In this document: piece after piece, positions 23,738-34,950 of the stretch
Layout of the letters: the number at the start of each line of letters is the position of its first letter
Position numbering within the stretch: position 1 is the stretch's first letter
NCBI GenBank assembly: GCA_911728435.2
Contig: OU452201.1
Location: 5,084,001-5,148,000 of the forward strand
DNA length: 64,000 nt
Direction: 5' to 3'
DNA from: Apoderus coryli
Taxonomy: Eukaryota > Arthropoda > Insecta > Coleoptera > Attelabidae
The notes under the pieces: generated by a model
The model's input: the letters and a program-made list of their open reading frames with translations, nothing else
Told to the model about the DNA's origin: nothing
Database searches by the model: none
Program-made: the position numbers and the translations under genes

Positions 23738-24775
23738 TTATTTATTTATTTATTGTCATTACATGTCATTACCAAAAAAGGTTTACACAAGTCATATTAA
23801 ATACTAAAATATTACATAACACAACATAAAAACATAGAAATGTATATAACTTAATCAAAACAGAAAGTCAGTGCTGAGGAATTCATCAATTGAGTAAAAA
23901 GCCTGGTCAATTAAGTAGTTCTTTAATCTATTTTTGAACATTGCAAGGCTCAGTGTTTTCAAACTATCTGGCAAATAATTATAGCATGTGGGACCATAAT
24001 AATTTACAGAATTTCTGCTTCTACCCAACCTCATATATTCAGGAAGAATGTCATTTTTGTTTCTTGTATTGTGGTTGTGAACTTCATCATGCCTTATGTA
24101 CAGATTGTAATTATTTTTCACATACATAATTGAATTGTAGATATAGAGACACGGGAGTGTAATTATTTTACATTCTTTAAATTTAGGTCTGACATCCTCT
24201 CTAAACTTTAAATCTGTCATTAGTCGAACCACTCGTCTTTGGATTGCGAATACCCGACTAGCATGACAAGAGTGTCCCCAAATTGACAAAGCATATGAAG
24301 CCACACTGTGAAAAAGGCCATAATATGCTGATTTCAAAACATTAAAAGAGACCTCACCCTTCAAGCTTCGCAACATGAACACAACCTTAGACAACTTGGC
24401 AATGGTAACCTCGACATGACCCGCCCAGGTTAGCTTTTGGTCCAAAGTGACACCCAAAAACTTTACCAGACCATCAGAAACAGCAACATCCGTCTCACGT
24501 AATGTAAATATTTTAGTAGCTGTTTGATTGGCATTCATACCGAGTTTAGCTGCAAACCAGTCAGTAGCCCTCGACTGTGAATTAATCATACTTGAGGCCA
24601 GAACATCACTCGACAGTTCAACATCGACAATAGTTGAATCGTCTGCAAACAATGTCAGGCCAGAGCATGGCAGATGTAGCGGTAAATCATGAATGAAAAT
24701 CAAAAATAATAGAGGTCCGAGCACCACCGAGCCCTGTGGGACTCCACAAGAGCTCAACAAGGGCACTAAATACAC
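23738..24775 (-). mobile_element. 5'-truncated non-LTR retrotransposon with (AAAT)n tail
   Basis: Minus-strand element running from a truncation point near 24775 to a (TAAA)n microsatellite tail at about 23738-23757. The truncation lies just before the reverse transcriptase B motif. The 3' untranslated region is about 100 bp. A roughly 60-bp sequence flanking the 3' end (about 23700-23737) recurs near 25045-25085, so the element may have landed in or beside another repeat. A microsatellite tail in place of poly(A) is known in several non-LTR clades. Confidence 0.7.
23855..24775 (-). CDS. Reverse transcriptase, C-terminal part (non-LTR, truncated)
   Basis: Open frame of 306 codons. Motif B reads SCGVPQGSVVLGPLLF, with one extra Val relative to the usual GSVLGPLL, and the catalytic motif C reads LTLFADDSTIV. 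Downstream are VKFLGVTLDQKLTWAGHV and SVASYALSIWG, then a C-terminal block with NTRNKNDI and NYLPDSLKTLSLAMFKNRLK. Motif A and everything upstream are absent. The frame is otherwise uninterrupted, suggesting fairly recent insertion, but truncation makes it non-autonomous. The true clade cannot be fixed without the upstream domains. Confidence 0.75.
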   Translation of the reverse strand: MYLVPLLSSCGVPQGSVVLGPLLFLIFIHDLPLHLPCSGLTLFADDSTIVDVELSSDVLASSMINSQSRATDWFAAKLGMNANQTATKIFTLRETDVAVSDGLVKFLGVTLDQKLTWAGHVEVTIAKLSKVVFMLRSLKGEVSFNVLKSAYYGLFHSVASYALSIWGHSCHASRVFAIQRRVVRLMTDLKFREDVRPKFKECKIITLPCLYIYNSIMYVKNNYNLYIRHDEVHNHNTRNKNDILPEYMRLGRSRNSVNYYGPTCYNYLPDSLKTLSLAMFKNRLKNYLIDQAFYSIDEFLSTDFLF

Positions 24776-26024
24776 TCATGGACAAAAACATCGAATATTT
24801 CAAAATGTTAAAACACTTTGTACTAGTAAAACAGTTATATTTAGATTGAACTTAATTCTATGGTCGATATGACTCGAATTTAGAGCCCATTCGTAGTGCA
24901 AAAACCAGTTTTGTCATACGTCTGAAGGTCATATTAAATCAATCAAACAAATAAAATTGAAATCATGCGTTGTAAACTTGTTTTAGAATAGACAATTCTG
25001 TAATAGACCTGCAAGTACAGAAATGCAGACTCAGGAGGCTTAGGTTTACAGTATATCTGACTACAAATAAAACATGTCATTTACACTAAATCATAGACTC
25101 TATGAATGACAATTCTTAAGCAATGCAACGGCTCAACTACCAAATCAATCGGTGTCCTTTTTTCAATATTTCTATTTTATCCTGGCGAAAACTGTGCCTG
25201 TGCTGTTAAAAACTTTGTATAAATTTGAAGAGACGCACCTTGTTTAAAGTGATTAAATTTCACAATTAGTTATTGAGCATAATTTCGTACCTATCTTAAT
25301 GGAACACCTTCAAATTAAATGACATTTATATATAAAACATGATAAGCATTTTAATTATCAGTAATGATGTTTATGTAAAATTCTATTACAAATTGCAATT
25401 ATTTAAAATTAAACCTGCATTATTTTCACAAATAAGTATGTATTTTTAATAATAAGAAACCTACCGCATAGAATAAATAAACTGGTGCCTCTGAGGCACG
25501 AATAGCTCTCCATACAGAAATTTATAGACCTGACTTGAAAATGAGTAAAACGTAAAAGTGAGCCTAGACAGGACAAACTTATATGTTATTAAAATTACCG
25601 TTTACTACATTTCAATGCCAGTGAAAACGAAAGATGCTGAGCGTTTAAAACTTTTCATTTGTTTGTTTATTGTTTATTTATTAATTTTTTTTTTCATATT
25701 ATATTTCTTTAAACGTTGTTGGATTTATTATATTAGTGATTAGATAATGCACAACTGATGAAGTTTGCTCATTAATTATTATTTTGTTATTTTAAGTTCG
25801 TTTTGATTAATTTTTTTTCATATTGTAGGTAAATTTGAAGAAAATGGAATAACTGTCAGTTGTGAAATATAAAACTTGTCAATTAAATTTTTGTTTCTTG
25901 TCGAATAGTAATTTAAAATATGGTCGAAAATAGTGAGAGTGATAATCGCTGAATGTTATGAGGGACAGAAAAGTTATTTCTTTTCAAATAAGGACGTAAG
26001 GCAAGTTCAAGTAAGTGACAGACC

Positions 26025-26415
26025 AATACAAAGGCCGCTTTTTGATATTGGAATCCGTGCCAGGAAAATTGGGTAACGAAGATTGGAGCAATATCCTAAC
26101 CACGGATGAGCCAAGGTTTTTTGGTAGGAGACGGCATGGACGTGAAAGAATTTACCGGAGAACCTTTCTTCGAAAACCATTTTGTTCCTAGAGTAAGTTA
26201 TGGAGGCGGTTCGGTAATGGTGTGGAGTGGCGTAAATTTTGAAGCTCGGACGAACTTAGTTATAACGCACAGGGGAGCCCGATAGGTACATTAGAGAAGT
26301 TTTAGAACCACATACTGTCTCTTTTGGGATGCTCTTGGGAGGAAAATCTCGAGTCAAATTTACAGCAGCTTATTGACGAATGGAATCAAATCTACCCCAG
26401 GCTTAGATTCAAAAC
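26025..26415 (+). pseudogene. Tc1-type transposase relic
   Basis: Frames in this stretch read DWSNILTTDEPRFFGRRRHG, matching the block around the first catalytic Asp of Tc1 transposases (usually FTDESRF). Beyond it come a remnant of the GGGSVMVWG block, IREVLEPH, and, after a deletion of the second and third Asp region, WDALGRKISSQI. Several stops and shifts are present. The element is long dead. Confidence 0.65.
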
Positions 26416-29400
26416 TTAATTGAGAGCATCCAAAGACAAATTGCTGCTGTTATCTTTTATGTTTTTCACTTTGTTTTCATTATGGAATTTGTAAACTTAT
26501 TGTTATTACCATAGGAAAAATGTAACGTTTTTCATTATTCACAAAAATTAAGATATTGTAATAAATAGAAACCGAAATTGTAAAGAAACGATGTGACTTG
26601 ATAACAAAATAAGAAATTTCGATACTCCAAATGTGGTTGTAAAGTGCTAGATTTTATATAAATGTACCAATTTTATTTTTCTTGGATTAAGCAAGTAAAA
26701 GGACGATTTTGCCTCTTGAATTTTTTGCCTGTCTTGCTTAGTTTTCGAGAAAATAAAATCTCCGTAATTGCATATCGCTAAACCTCACACAAACGTGGGA
26801 ATCAATAAGGAAAACCAAGGATTGCCTTGCAAAGCGATTGACAGTTGTCAATTTATATATAATTATATTAGTATTAGATGGTGAATAGTGAAATGGAGCT
26901 ACAAATATTTGATGGGTATGATCCTTTTGATATTACCTAACTCTCCATTATTTATCGCGGATTTTCACTTTTCACTGAAAGAGGTATACCCTGTATAGGT
27001 TATGAAATAATGAAGTGCATGTAACGTAGACTTTAAGAGTGTTTTCTAGCATAAGTGTAAAGATAAATACAAATAACTTGGTTACACCCTTACACAGTGC
27101 AGAAAACCTTATCAGCTAACTAAGCTAGATTTCGGAGCTGCTTGCTTGCACAATACAAATCCAATTAAATGATGTGAAGTTGTTAACGGAATTTTGTTAT
27201 AAGAACATTATTATTGTTATGTACGTAATAAATAATATAGGATTGGGAAAATAATTTTACTCTTCTTTTGCTACTTTTCCTATAAAAGGATGACAATCAA
27301 CATGACTATAGACAAAACTATAGTTGTTGTCAAATAACAATGCGTGCAGCGTGCATATATATATCATCTTGTTAAAATAACCTTAGGTTTAAACCAGGGA
27401 TGGATGGGCTAAGATTCATCGGCTCGGGAATCTCGACCAACTCGAACGTTGAAGTTTCTTAGCAATATGAACTTGTCGGAGCGCGGAATGTTGTTTAGCT
27501 GGGAGTCCATTTATGTCAGGTGGAAGTTCGTCCAAATAACTAATTAAGTCGTTTTTAATGGTAAATCCGACACCACCACATTTACAAAATAAAGTAGGTG
27601 CCACCATGGTCTTTCAATAATTGAGTTGATGAAAAATTGATTTTTATTTGCCCTATTCGCAAAACTGAATTAGAGGAGGCACCATGGATATTTTTTTTAA
27701 AATTATTATTATTATTATGCTCCCGCGTTCAAACGTTTTACTGATGTGGCAATATTTCTCAAAAGTACATCAAGTCCACGATGAGTGACATTATCTGACA
27801 TTTGTGACATTTGATGGAATAACTTCATAATAGCGAAACAGGCAAGATTTATTTACAATAACCGACACCTATCAAAAAATATTTTGTTGATACTTCTATG
27901 AACATAAATAAGGAAACATTTTATATTCTGAAATCAGTATATGTAATACATTTATATTCCAATATAGTTCCTCATAACGAAGAGAATCAAATATTCCTTA
28001 AAATTCATTTGTTATCAAAAAGTTTTGAATCACAAAATTCTATATTAGCAATTGTAATGAACTGCACTACAATTTTAGAATATATGATGTGAAAACAAAT
28101 CATTTGTTCTTTTTCTAATATTCTCAGTTATCACGGTGAACATAAAAAAGTATATAATATATTATTACCTGTGAATTGATAATTAATTTTTTTAGTGTAT
28201 AATGAGTTATATTTTGGTCAGTAATAAAGCTAATTGGGAGTCCGTACTCAAAAAGTCCCCACATTTTTAAGCACGACATAACATCATAGTCGTGCGTGTT
28301 TTTCGCGTTTAGTTTAAGTGAGGGGGCTAAGCCTCAACTTCGGCTTTTATAACACCTTTGTTCAAAAAAGTAATTTTATTATTATTATTATTTAATGTTG
28401 TATAACTGACTCATCAAAATTATTTTCAACATGAGTTGTCGTTGAATTTTTGGATTGGAATTGTGAATTGAATACTTCAAACGTATATGTATTAACAGAC
28501 CAATCAACCTGAAAGTTGTTATCAAAGCTAGACAGGTATAGTGTTATATAGTATATCTACCAGTAAAAATCAAAGCTTAATTTTTAATTATATTAAAAAT
28601 AATAATTTTCCTCACATTGAGGAACTTTTACTAGACATTTTAATTCAGGTCCCTCTATGCAGTCTCATGTTCTTTCTATATTTAGGAAATTTAAAATTAT
28701 ATGATGGTTAGTTGCACAAAGTAATCAAGACATTTTCATTCTAAAGCTTATCAAGACTGATGTCATATAAAAAAAAACAGATTTTAAATTGAAAAAATGC
28801 AAACAATACCAACATGTTTTCAATATAGTAATTACAAAACATGAATTACTCGGGATGCTCAATTGTAATCCTATACCGGAATGAATCTAGTTTATACTGG
28901 GTTAGGCACGACATAAGCTTTTTTACGATTTTGCCTGTTAGGATGGAAATGGCTATTAATATGATTCATTCTTTCCCAGTGACAATAACTATATTCATTC
29001 AGTTGTTTTTTTTTGTTTCCTTTCGACCAAGTCCTGATGTCCATTAAAATGGACATGCCAGGGCCCGTGTTGCCGGAACACACGGAACACTGCTAGACAC
29101 GCCACTGTCTAGAGCCACTTGGGCTGGAGTCTTTGGGTGAATGTTAAATTTTAAAATGTCAACTAGTCTTTCGAATACTGTAATTTTCTGTTAGGTTCAG
29201 TTTTATTTGAGTAAACAGTCCTCGTATAATATATTAAAACTATTGTGAATACTATAGATTACACCCACTATAAAACATGGAAATTACCATATTTGATTTC
29301 GAAAAATAGAGAGAGTTGGGGGTTGTAACGAATATAATTGTATGATTTTTGGTTGAATGATATTTCGTTATAGAAAATTTGTATACACAAAATACATTTT

Positions 29401-29928
29401 GTTTTAGTGTCATGCAGTTAAATCCATATTTGATTTGGTTAATTTTTCACATATTTTTTTATAGATAAATGTTTATTGGATTTAGTGCCATATTTTTCAT
29501 GCTGTGCAGGCAATATTGAAGAGAGCAACAAAATAAATTAACATTATTGAAATTTAAAAATTCCTTTTCTTTTTTTTTTTAAAAATTTCATATGAAATTC
29601 AAATGAAAAACATCAACAAACATTGTATATTGTATGCATAATAATATTTATTTATTGAGGCACAGAATGTCTCTTTAAAATTGTATTTGCATGACATTTT
29701 TTATACCTCCCACAATAATCCGTTCTAGAAATTAATGTTAGAAATAAATATGAAACTCTTTATTTTTCTCTCTGACATTGATTGAAATTACTTCTAATAC
29801 ACGTCGCGTCTATCTTTTGCATTAATTTAGTGTGATGGGCTTTTAATTAATTCAAATAAAAGAAAACAAACAAAAACTTTCAAGGTCAACTCCACACAAT
29901 ATTTAATCCAATTATGAAAACTAGTTTC

Positions 29929-29965
29929 GGCTTGATAAACCATCATCAGTCCTACAATAAAGATA
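29929..29965 (-). ncRNA. Hammerhead-like RNA motif (repeat-borne), copy 2
   Basis: Minus-strand CTGATGA, one extra T, a short stem II (GGT with GCC around a loop), then GAAAC. Downstream, in transcript sense, the repeat continues into TGTGGAGTTGACCTTGAAAG and an A-rich or T-rich tail. That tail is shared with 34376-34420, where the core motif is absent. Confidence 0.3.
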
Positions 29966-30497
29966 AAAACGAACGCATAAGAGAAATCAAACGTAAAATG
30001 GACAACAAACTCTATAAAGCAAAAAAACTCCCCACTTGACAAAACAGCAAGTGACACTATTATTTGCTTTAGCTTTCATGATTTCCAAAAAATTCAAACA
30101 ATGTAACAACAAAGAATTATTTAGAATATCGAAGGTGGATTTGTTGTGATTAAATGGTTGGCAATACTTATTGAACAGTGTTTAAAGCCCAACATAAATG
30201 GAGTGCCGATAGCCTTCCCTAATAATGTAAAAATCTTCCGTTGTAATAAATTACACCCGGAAAGCTAAATCATTGCTACCCCTTTCAGCAGTTTAGGAAT
30301 TGCTTTATGAAAAATTAGGGCTGTTTGGATTCTATTCATTTAGTGTTGAGGTTTGATATTAAAAACCAAATTTATATACCTAAATATTTGTTTCATAACA
30401 AATCTAAACATAAATATGCTCAAATAATAATTACATTACAAAACCTGTACATTTAGGTTAACTAATTTTGAAAATTAGAACAACAAACGCCAAGCTA

Positions 30498-30524
30498 TAT
30501 CTAAAGTTTTGTAAACTTTAGATA
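30498..30524 (+). repeat. Perfect 12-bp inverted repeat (hairpin)
   Basis: TATCTAAAGTTT and its exact reverse complement around a TGT loop. No gene is adjacent. It may be a small fold-back remnant. Confidence 0.7.
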
Positions 30525-31972
30525 GCGCCTTTTGTGAGGTTCGGCTTAACGTAATGTGGCTTATGATACAAATATTTACCTTTCAATTTTGAAGCGAATA
30601 CGTACTTTATACGTATAATAAATTTTAATCAAACATTAATGAGGATTCAAATTTAATTTCTGATCATAATATGTGGCAGAATATCGTAACCATGATTTGT
30701 TCAATAGTTTTTCTTAGATTAATAAAATGAAAGAAGATCTATCAAATTACATTATAATTTTTAATAGCACCTACCTCAAGTGGATGAAACTTTTTGCAGT
30801 CACTGTATCAGAAACCGCCGGTATTAGGTTGCAATGTAGTTATATATATATACAGACAGTTTTTTTTTCTAAAGGCAGTATACCAGTGACACGAGCGGAA
30901 CACGTTTCTTTTCGTTTTGAGGGGGAATTATTTTGTGACAAGTGTAAATTTATAATATAATATTTGTTTTTAAAAATATTTTTAAAATAGCAAAACAGTT
31001 ATACATTTATTATTAATTGTTAATACATAAAGGATTTTTAAAATATTGTAGGGCATGTATTGTTATGAAAAGTTAAAAGGGTGCGCCTATGGACGGCTAA
31101 GGTCGGTATTGACATTACAAAGGGATATCGAGTTGTGGTTTTTTACATCATTTTAAATTAAGATTAGAAAGACTATACCTACATATTATATTATGAGATC
31201 TTTGTTCTCTTGATATAGCTATATTATTTATTAAACAGTGCATAATATGTTATTACATATTCGATAAAAATTATATTAATGAGTTGTTTTCATGAAGTAG
31301 GTATTTGAAGTGTCTGCAGGTACATTATTGTATATTTCCTTTCATTTTCAGGAAATTTCCGATGCATACAAAGTTTTAGGCTCGTTGAAAATATCGTTAT
31401 ATCTAGTTTGAAAGTCAACTATATTTGCTAGCTTCAACCATCAACAGCGACTATTACTGATATCTAAACAATGAGTCAAAATCGGTGTGATAATAGAAAC
31501 GAGTTATGTAGTAGTAAATTCGACGGAATTTTTCTATACAGTTCGAGCTTTTGAGTATTTTGCCTTCGGCATATACTGCTCTAACATATCAAACATTTTT
31601 TTTTTTACGGAGGGCCAGTTTGCATATAAAATATGTCATATACTGCTTAAATAGTATTTTTTAGACCAGCACTGAATAAACGCAATTTTAAATGTTCATA
31701 CAAATCCACACTTTTATTCTACTTCATTAATTTAAAATTGGAAAACAACACAGCAACATTGGTACAAGTAAATCAAAGTGCATGTAAAATGTATTATAAA
31801 TATTATTATTTTTTAATTTGGACTTTCTGTATCTCAAGATTTAAGACGTTAGGAGCATAGAGAAGTTTTTTTATTAATTAAAAATGTAAGTAAAAGTCTT
31901 GTGGTTATGAAGTGAATTTTTAAATTTATATTTTCTCATTAGCGTTTCAATTTGCATTTTGCTGTTGTGTGT

Positions 31973-32045
31973 GAATATAGTTTAACACCACCTAGTCAAT
32001 TTAATACTTCTAATTTATCGTATTTAGGCTTATACGCTAACAAGG
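31973..32045 (+). repeat. Dispersed repeat, inverted copy of 15855-15935
   Basis: Matches the reverse complement of the ODAD3 intron 3 repeat over about 70 bp. It is followed by ACAGTCGTAGAAAAAGT, also present near 16217, and then by the fold-back at 32123-32263. Together they look like pieces of one composite element family. Confidence 0.7.
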
Positions 32046-32122
32046 GTAAGTTTCGAAAAAACAAATATTTTCCTAAAAATTATGTTAAATTTATTCAAAA
32101 GCATTAAAACAGTCGTAGAAAA

Positions 32123-32263
32123 AGTATAGTGTGAAACTCACATGAAATGACCATTTGCTACTCGTATGATTTGCAGCACTCGCCTGCGGCTCATGCTGCG
32201 AACGATCATACTCGTAGGAAATATATGTCATTTCATGTTTGTTGCACAATATACTATTTTAGT
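32123..32263 (+). repeat. Fold-back (palindromic) element of ~140 bp
   Basis: The left arm (about 32123-32179) and right arm (about 32195-32263) are imperfect reverse complements. Both contain ACATGAAATGAC, the ACTCGTATGAT or ATCATACTCGT block, and TGCAGCA or TGCTGC at the tip. The loop is GC-rich (CTCGCCTGCGGCTCA). The design matches a fold-back MITE. It is unusually GC-rich at its tip compared with the surrounding sequence. Confidence 0.75.
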
Positions 32264-32875
32264 TTAATAATTTTTATTTTTAACTTTTATCACATAAACC
32301 AGGCCGGAATATATGTGACAATATAATACATCGAATAATACTACCAATTCCTCAAGTAATTCCTCTAATTAACTTTTAATAGCCGCGAATCTCTCTACTA
32401 CAAACATTAGAAGTTCCTCTATTATTAATTCCTATTGGACACAAGCCAACCAAACTCAACTTAGTTGAGGGCCCAATACTGTCGATGTCGTGATTACTTT
32501 CAGTTTTAGTTTTGACAATACCTTTGATTGACTAAGATTCAATACCATTGACTGACAAATTTCTCCATCTTTAACAATTGTATTATTGTACATAATATGT
32601 ACTGAATATAAAGAAAACACAGTTTTTTTACCAGCCTCCACCAAACACTGTGGTGGTCCCACCACATATTCGAGTTAACGGAGAGACTTCAGAATATCGA
32701 GAGTTTCTTTTACCTCGGCAGTATTCGCAAGTTTCAGAGAACCTTGTTTTATGGAACAGGCCTACAACTTTTTCGAGTAATTAAGTACGAAAATATAATC
32801 ACAAAATGTCGACAAACAAAACCATAAGAGGTTGTTGAAACAGAAAATAACTTGCGATTATGATACAAACCACAA

Positions 32876-32914
32876 TATAAAAGGCCTATTACACCCCAAA
32901 ACATTTTCAGTTAT
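32876..32914 (+). promoter_or_regulatory. TATA box and initiator of the upstream neuropeptide first exon
   Basis: TATAAAAG at 32876-32883 is followed by TCAGTT at 32907-32912, a match to the arthropod initiator consensus, with the putative +1 A at 32909. The spacing of about 33 bp is right for a TATA/Inr core promoter. The next ATG (32975) opens a signal-peptide exon with a good GTAAGT donor. Confidence 0.6.
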
Positions 32915-32974
32915 TGCTATAATTCTATTTTCTTATTTCTTGTGTTTTTTTCATTTCAATTTGGCTACAACGCA

Positions 32975-33062
32975 ATGGTCTACAACCGTCCTAATTTACT
33001 TGTAATGGTTTTTTCCCTAGCTTTGATCTTATGTGTCGCAATTAGAACAACATCTGCAAGAA
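32975..33062 (+). CDS. Candidate alternative first exon (signal peptide) of the CCHamide-2-type gene
   Basis: ATG at 32975 opens 29 codons with the hydrophobic core LLVMVFSLALILCVAI, ending TTSAR plus one base before a strong donor GTAAGT (33063). The leftover base gives phase 1, the same phase as the 34951-35017 exon. It could therefore splice to the mature-peptide exon at 39397, creating Ser-Gly-Cys in place of Arg-Gly-Cys. A TATA box and initiator lie 66-99 bp upstream of the ATG. I found no other compatible coding exon with a neuropeptide motif downstream, so an alternative promoter of the same gene is the simplest reading. It could instead belong to an unrecognised gene. Confidence 0.5.
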
Positions 33063-33957
33063 GTAAGTATTATGTATGTATATACAGTGAGTACCAAAGT
33101 CACCCATATATTCGATGAGATCTAAAGAGGAATATGCTTCTTTTTCGGCCTAGTTCTTAAAATTTGTTTTGGCAACCTTTACAGACTATTCCAAAATCCC
33201 TTAGAAAGTCTAAATTCGACCAAATTTTTTGGATGGCACTAACGCTAAATGCAATTAAAAGGATATCATGTCCGTAAATATAATAAATGAAAAATAATTT
33301 AATGGCAAAGCGGACTAAAATGCTGGTTTTACCTACACAAGGAATTTTCAATAAAATTTTCTATTTTCAATAGAACTGTTGGAGAATTTGACGTTTTTCA
33401 CCACCATAAATTCGTGTAAATAATGGACTGTATTTTTTATCTATTGTACGGTTTAATATGAATAGATTATTATAAATATCATGTACAGTTTTTACATAGT
33501 AGTATCAAAGATAACATTAATCTTTAGGGGTAGTAATTTAACAATCTGGGGGGTTTATTCAAAGTTCAATTTTCAATTGTTTTTTAATATTAACACCAAT
33601 GCACTTAAATTTTACATAAGTTTTTAATACACTTTTTAACTACTTTTTACACTATACAAACTAATACTGGGGGATACTCTTACAAACTAATTTTGGGGGT
33701 TAGGGTGCAAAACTTCATAAATATATACAAAAACAATGTGAGTGAAGAGAGCGAGGGGTTTGTGACTTATTCAATCTAACATCTTTCTAAAAAAAACTCT
33801 AACAAAGAAGAAAAAGCCAATGCCTTGTTTTTTTCACACAGATTAGTAACAAAAATAAACAAACCCAGTAATATTGATGACGATGTCATCCAGATCTTGG
33901 GCAATGGTAAAGTCATACAAAAACAAATATAGATTTATAAAATGATAATAAAATACT

Positions 33958-33980
33958 TTGTTCGGGAGTTTCCCGAACAA
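33958..33980 (-). ncRNA. Perfect 10-bp hairpin downstream of the hammerhead ribozyme
   Basis: Arms TTGTTCGGGA and TCCCGAACAA with a 3-nt loop. In minus-strand sense it begins about 15 nt after the end of the ribozyme's stem I. Its GC-containing, perfectly paired arms stand out in AT-rich surroundings, and it is probably part of the same RNA element. Confidence 0.65.
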
Positions 33981-33995
33981 GAACCAGACCGAGGC

Positions 33996-34069
33996 ATGGG
34001 TCGACAGACACTGACGAATTCGTTTCGCTCTTGCTATGAGCTCGTCAGAGTACCATAGTCGTTGCCCAT
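33996..34069 (-). ncRNA. Hammerhead ribozyme, type I, complete core
   Basis: Read on the minus strand. The core CTGACGA is at 34048-34042 (consensus CUGANGA). Stem II is GAGC read as GCTC at 34041-34038 paired with GAGC at 34030-34027 around a 7-nt loop. GAAA follows at 34026-34023. Stem III is the very short CG/CG closing AATT within CGAATTCG (34022-34015). The cleavage triplet is GTC at 34015-34013, so self-cleavage is predicted between 34013 and 34012. Stem I pairs the bases just 5' of the core (GGTACT) with AGTGTC after the cleavage site, including G-U pairs, then CGAC with GTCG and GGG with CCC across small internal loops. Every invariant core base is present. Minimal stem III hammerheads of this type are known from Penelope-like elements and other retroelements, but no such protein is recognisable here. 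Confidence 0.75.
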
Positions 34070-34242
34070 CTACAAATATCGAAATATCGGCCTGCATTTA
34101 AGCACAATAGGATATACAACAGTAGACACATGTAAACACGTATCATCTACATGTGCATAGCAATGCATATACCATACCATGCAGAGGCCGAACAAACTCA
34201 ATGTATAGGTAAAACCAGTCGTATAAATAGAAATGAATGAAA

Positions 34243-34357
34243 AGTAGGATTGCTGTCAAATACACGTATCGTTTGAAGGATAGTACTAAACAAAAATCAT
34301 ATGGAAAATTCTAGTAACGCCATCTATGTCATCCTACGGACTCATTGAATGACCTAA
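34243..34357 (-). mobile_element. Solo mariner left end (irritans-like family)
   Basis: On the minus strand, begins TTAGGTCATTCAATGAGTCC next to a TA and matches the left end of the mariner at 21013 for about 115 bp, including the CATATGATTTTTGTTTAGTA block. No transposase follows. The same end family occurs at 5920-5998. Confidence 0.7.
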
Positions 34358-34375
34358 TAAATATATATTTTTTTC

Positions 34376-34420
34376 AAATAAAAGAAAACAAACAAAAACT
34401 TTCAAAGTCAACTCCAACTC
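34376..34420 (+). repeat. 45-bp repeat shared with 29847-29895
   Basis: TTCAAATAAAAGAAAACAAA followed by CAAAAACTTTCAA and GTCAACTCCA is present at both loci with one or two differences. An inverted piece (TGTTTGTTTTCTTTTATTTG) lies at about 34451-34471, so this locus is a small imperfect palindrome. At 29.9 kb the same sequence is the tail of a hammerhead-like repeat. Confidence 0.65.
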
Positions 34421-34950
34421 CTGTTTTTTTTTTGTTTTATGTATTTTTTTTTGTTTGTTTTCTTTTATTTGAAACTGACACTCCACTTTGATGATGGATA
34501 ATTTATTTCGTTTGATATATTTTTTTTCAACTAACACTATTTGAAATATAATTTAAAATAATGCGTTATTTTCATTATATAGTAAGTAATGTTGATTTTT
34601 CAGGTTAATAGGAGAAATATATATTTTTTACTCTTTCGCTCATATATCTAGCTATATAATCTAGCTTACTTTTCCTTAATATTCAAGCTGAATCACCCAG
34701 TATTCATATATCTATATTTTTCAAAAGTTCTATTTCCATCTCTCTTTAACAAACCTTATCTTGATGATTCTACTACCTCTGCAATTTCTGGCAACTCTCA
34801 AAAAGCGCTGCATAACTCTTTCGAACTTCATTTCGAAACAATCGCGCACTTTGTTAAGACCTCCAGTATTGGCAATAACCAACCACTGTTTGGATAGTAA
34901 ACTAGATAATTTGACAACAACATATTAAAAGTTTAATAGTGTTAGTACAT

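Larger units (their letters stand above)
24776..32870. other. Repeat-rich interval without a recognised host gene
   Basis: About 8 kb in which no host exon with a family motif was found. It starts with ACTCATGGACAAAAACATCG (24774-24794), similar in style to Tc1-type terminal repeats and possibly the left end of the relic at 26025-26415. Also seen are a hammerhead-like motif (29929-29965), inverted repeats (30498-30524, 32123-32263), a dispersed repeat (31973-32045) and short ATT microsatellite tails near 27695-27718 and 28375-28392. An open minus-strand frame at 27607-27416 carries no motif I recognise. Confidence 0.5.

Noticed and set aside
25757..25763. CTGATGA word as a further hammerhead core (also near 44938 and 53984)
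   Set aside because: No GAAA with a pairable stem II follows within a suitable distance.
27416..27607. 63-codon minus-strand frame with several Cys and basic residues
   Set aside because: I considered a retrotransposon or zinc-finger fragment but found no consistent motif, so I left it unannotated.
33843..34097. 84-codon minus-strand frame
   Set aside because: It runs through the hammerhead ribozyme and hairpin. The sequence is better explained as structured RNA, and the frame has no protein motif.
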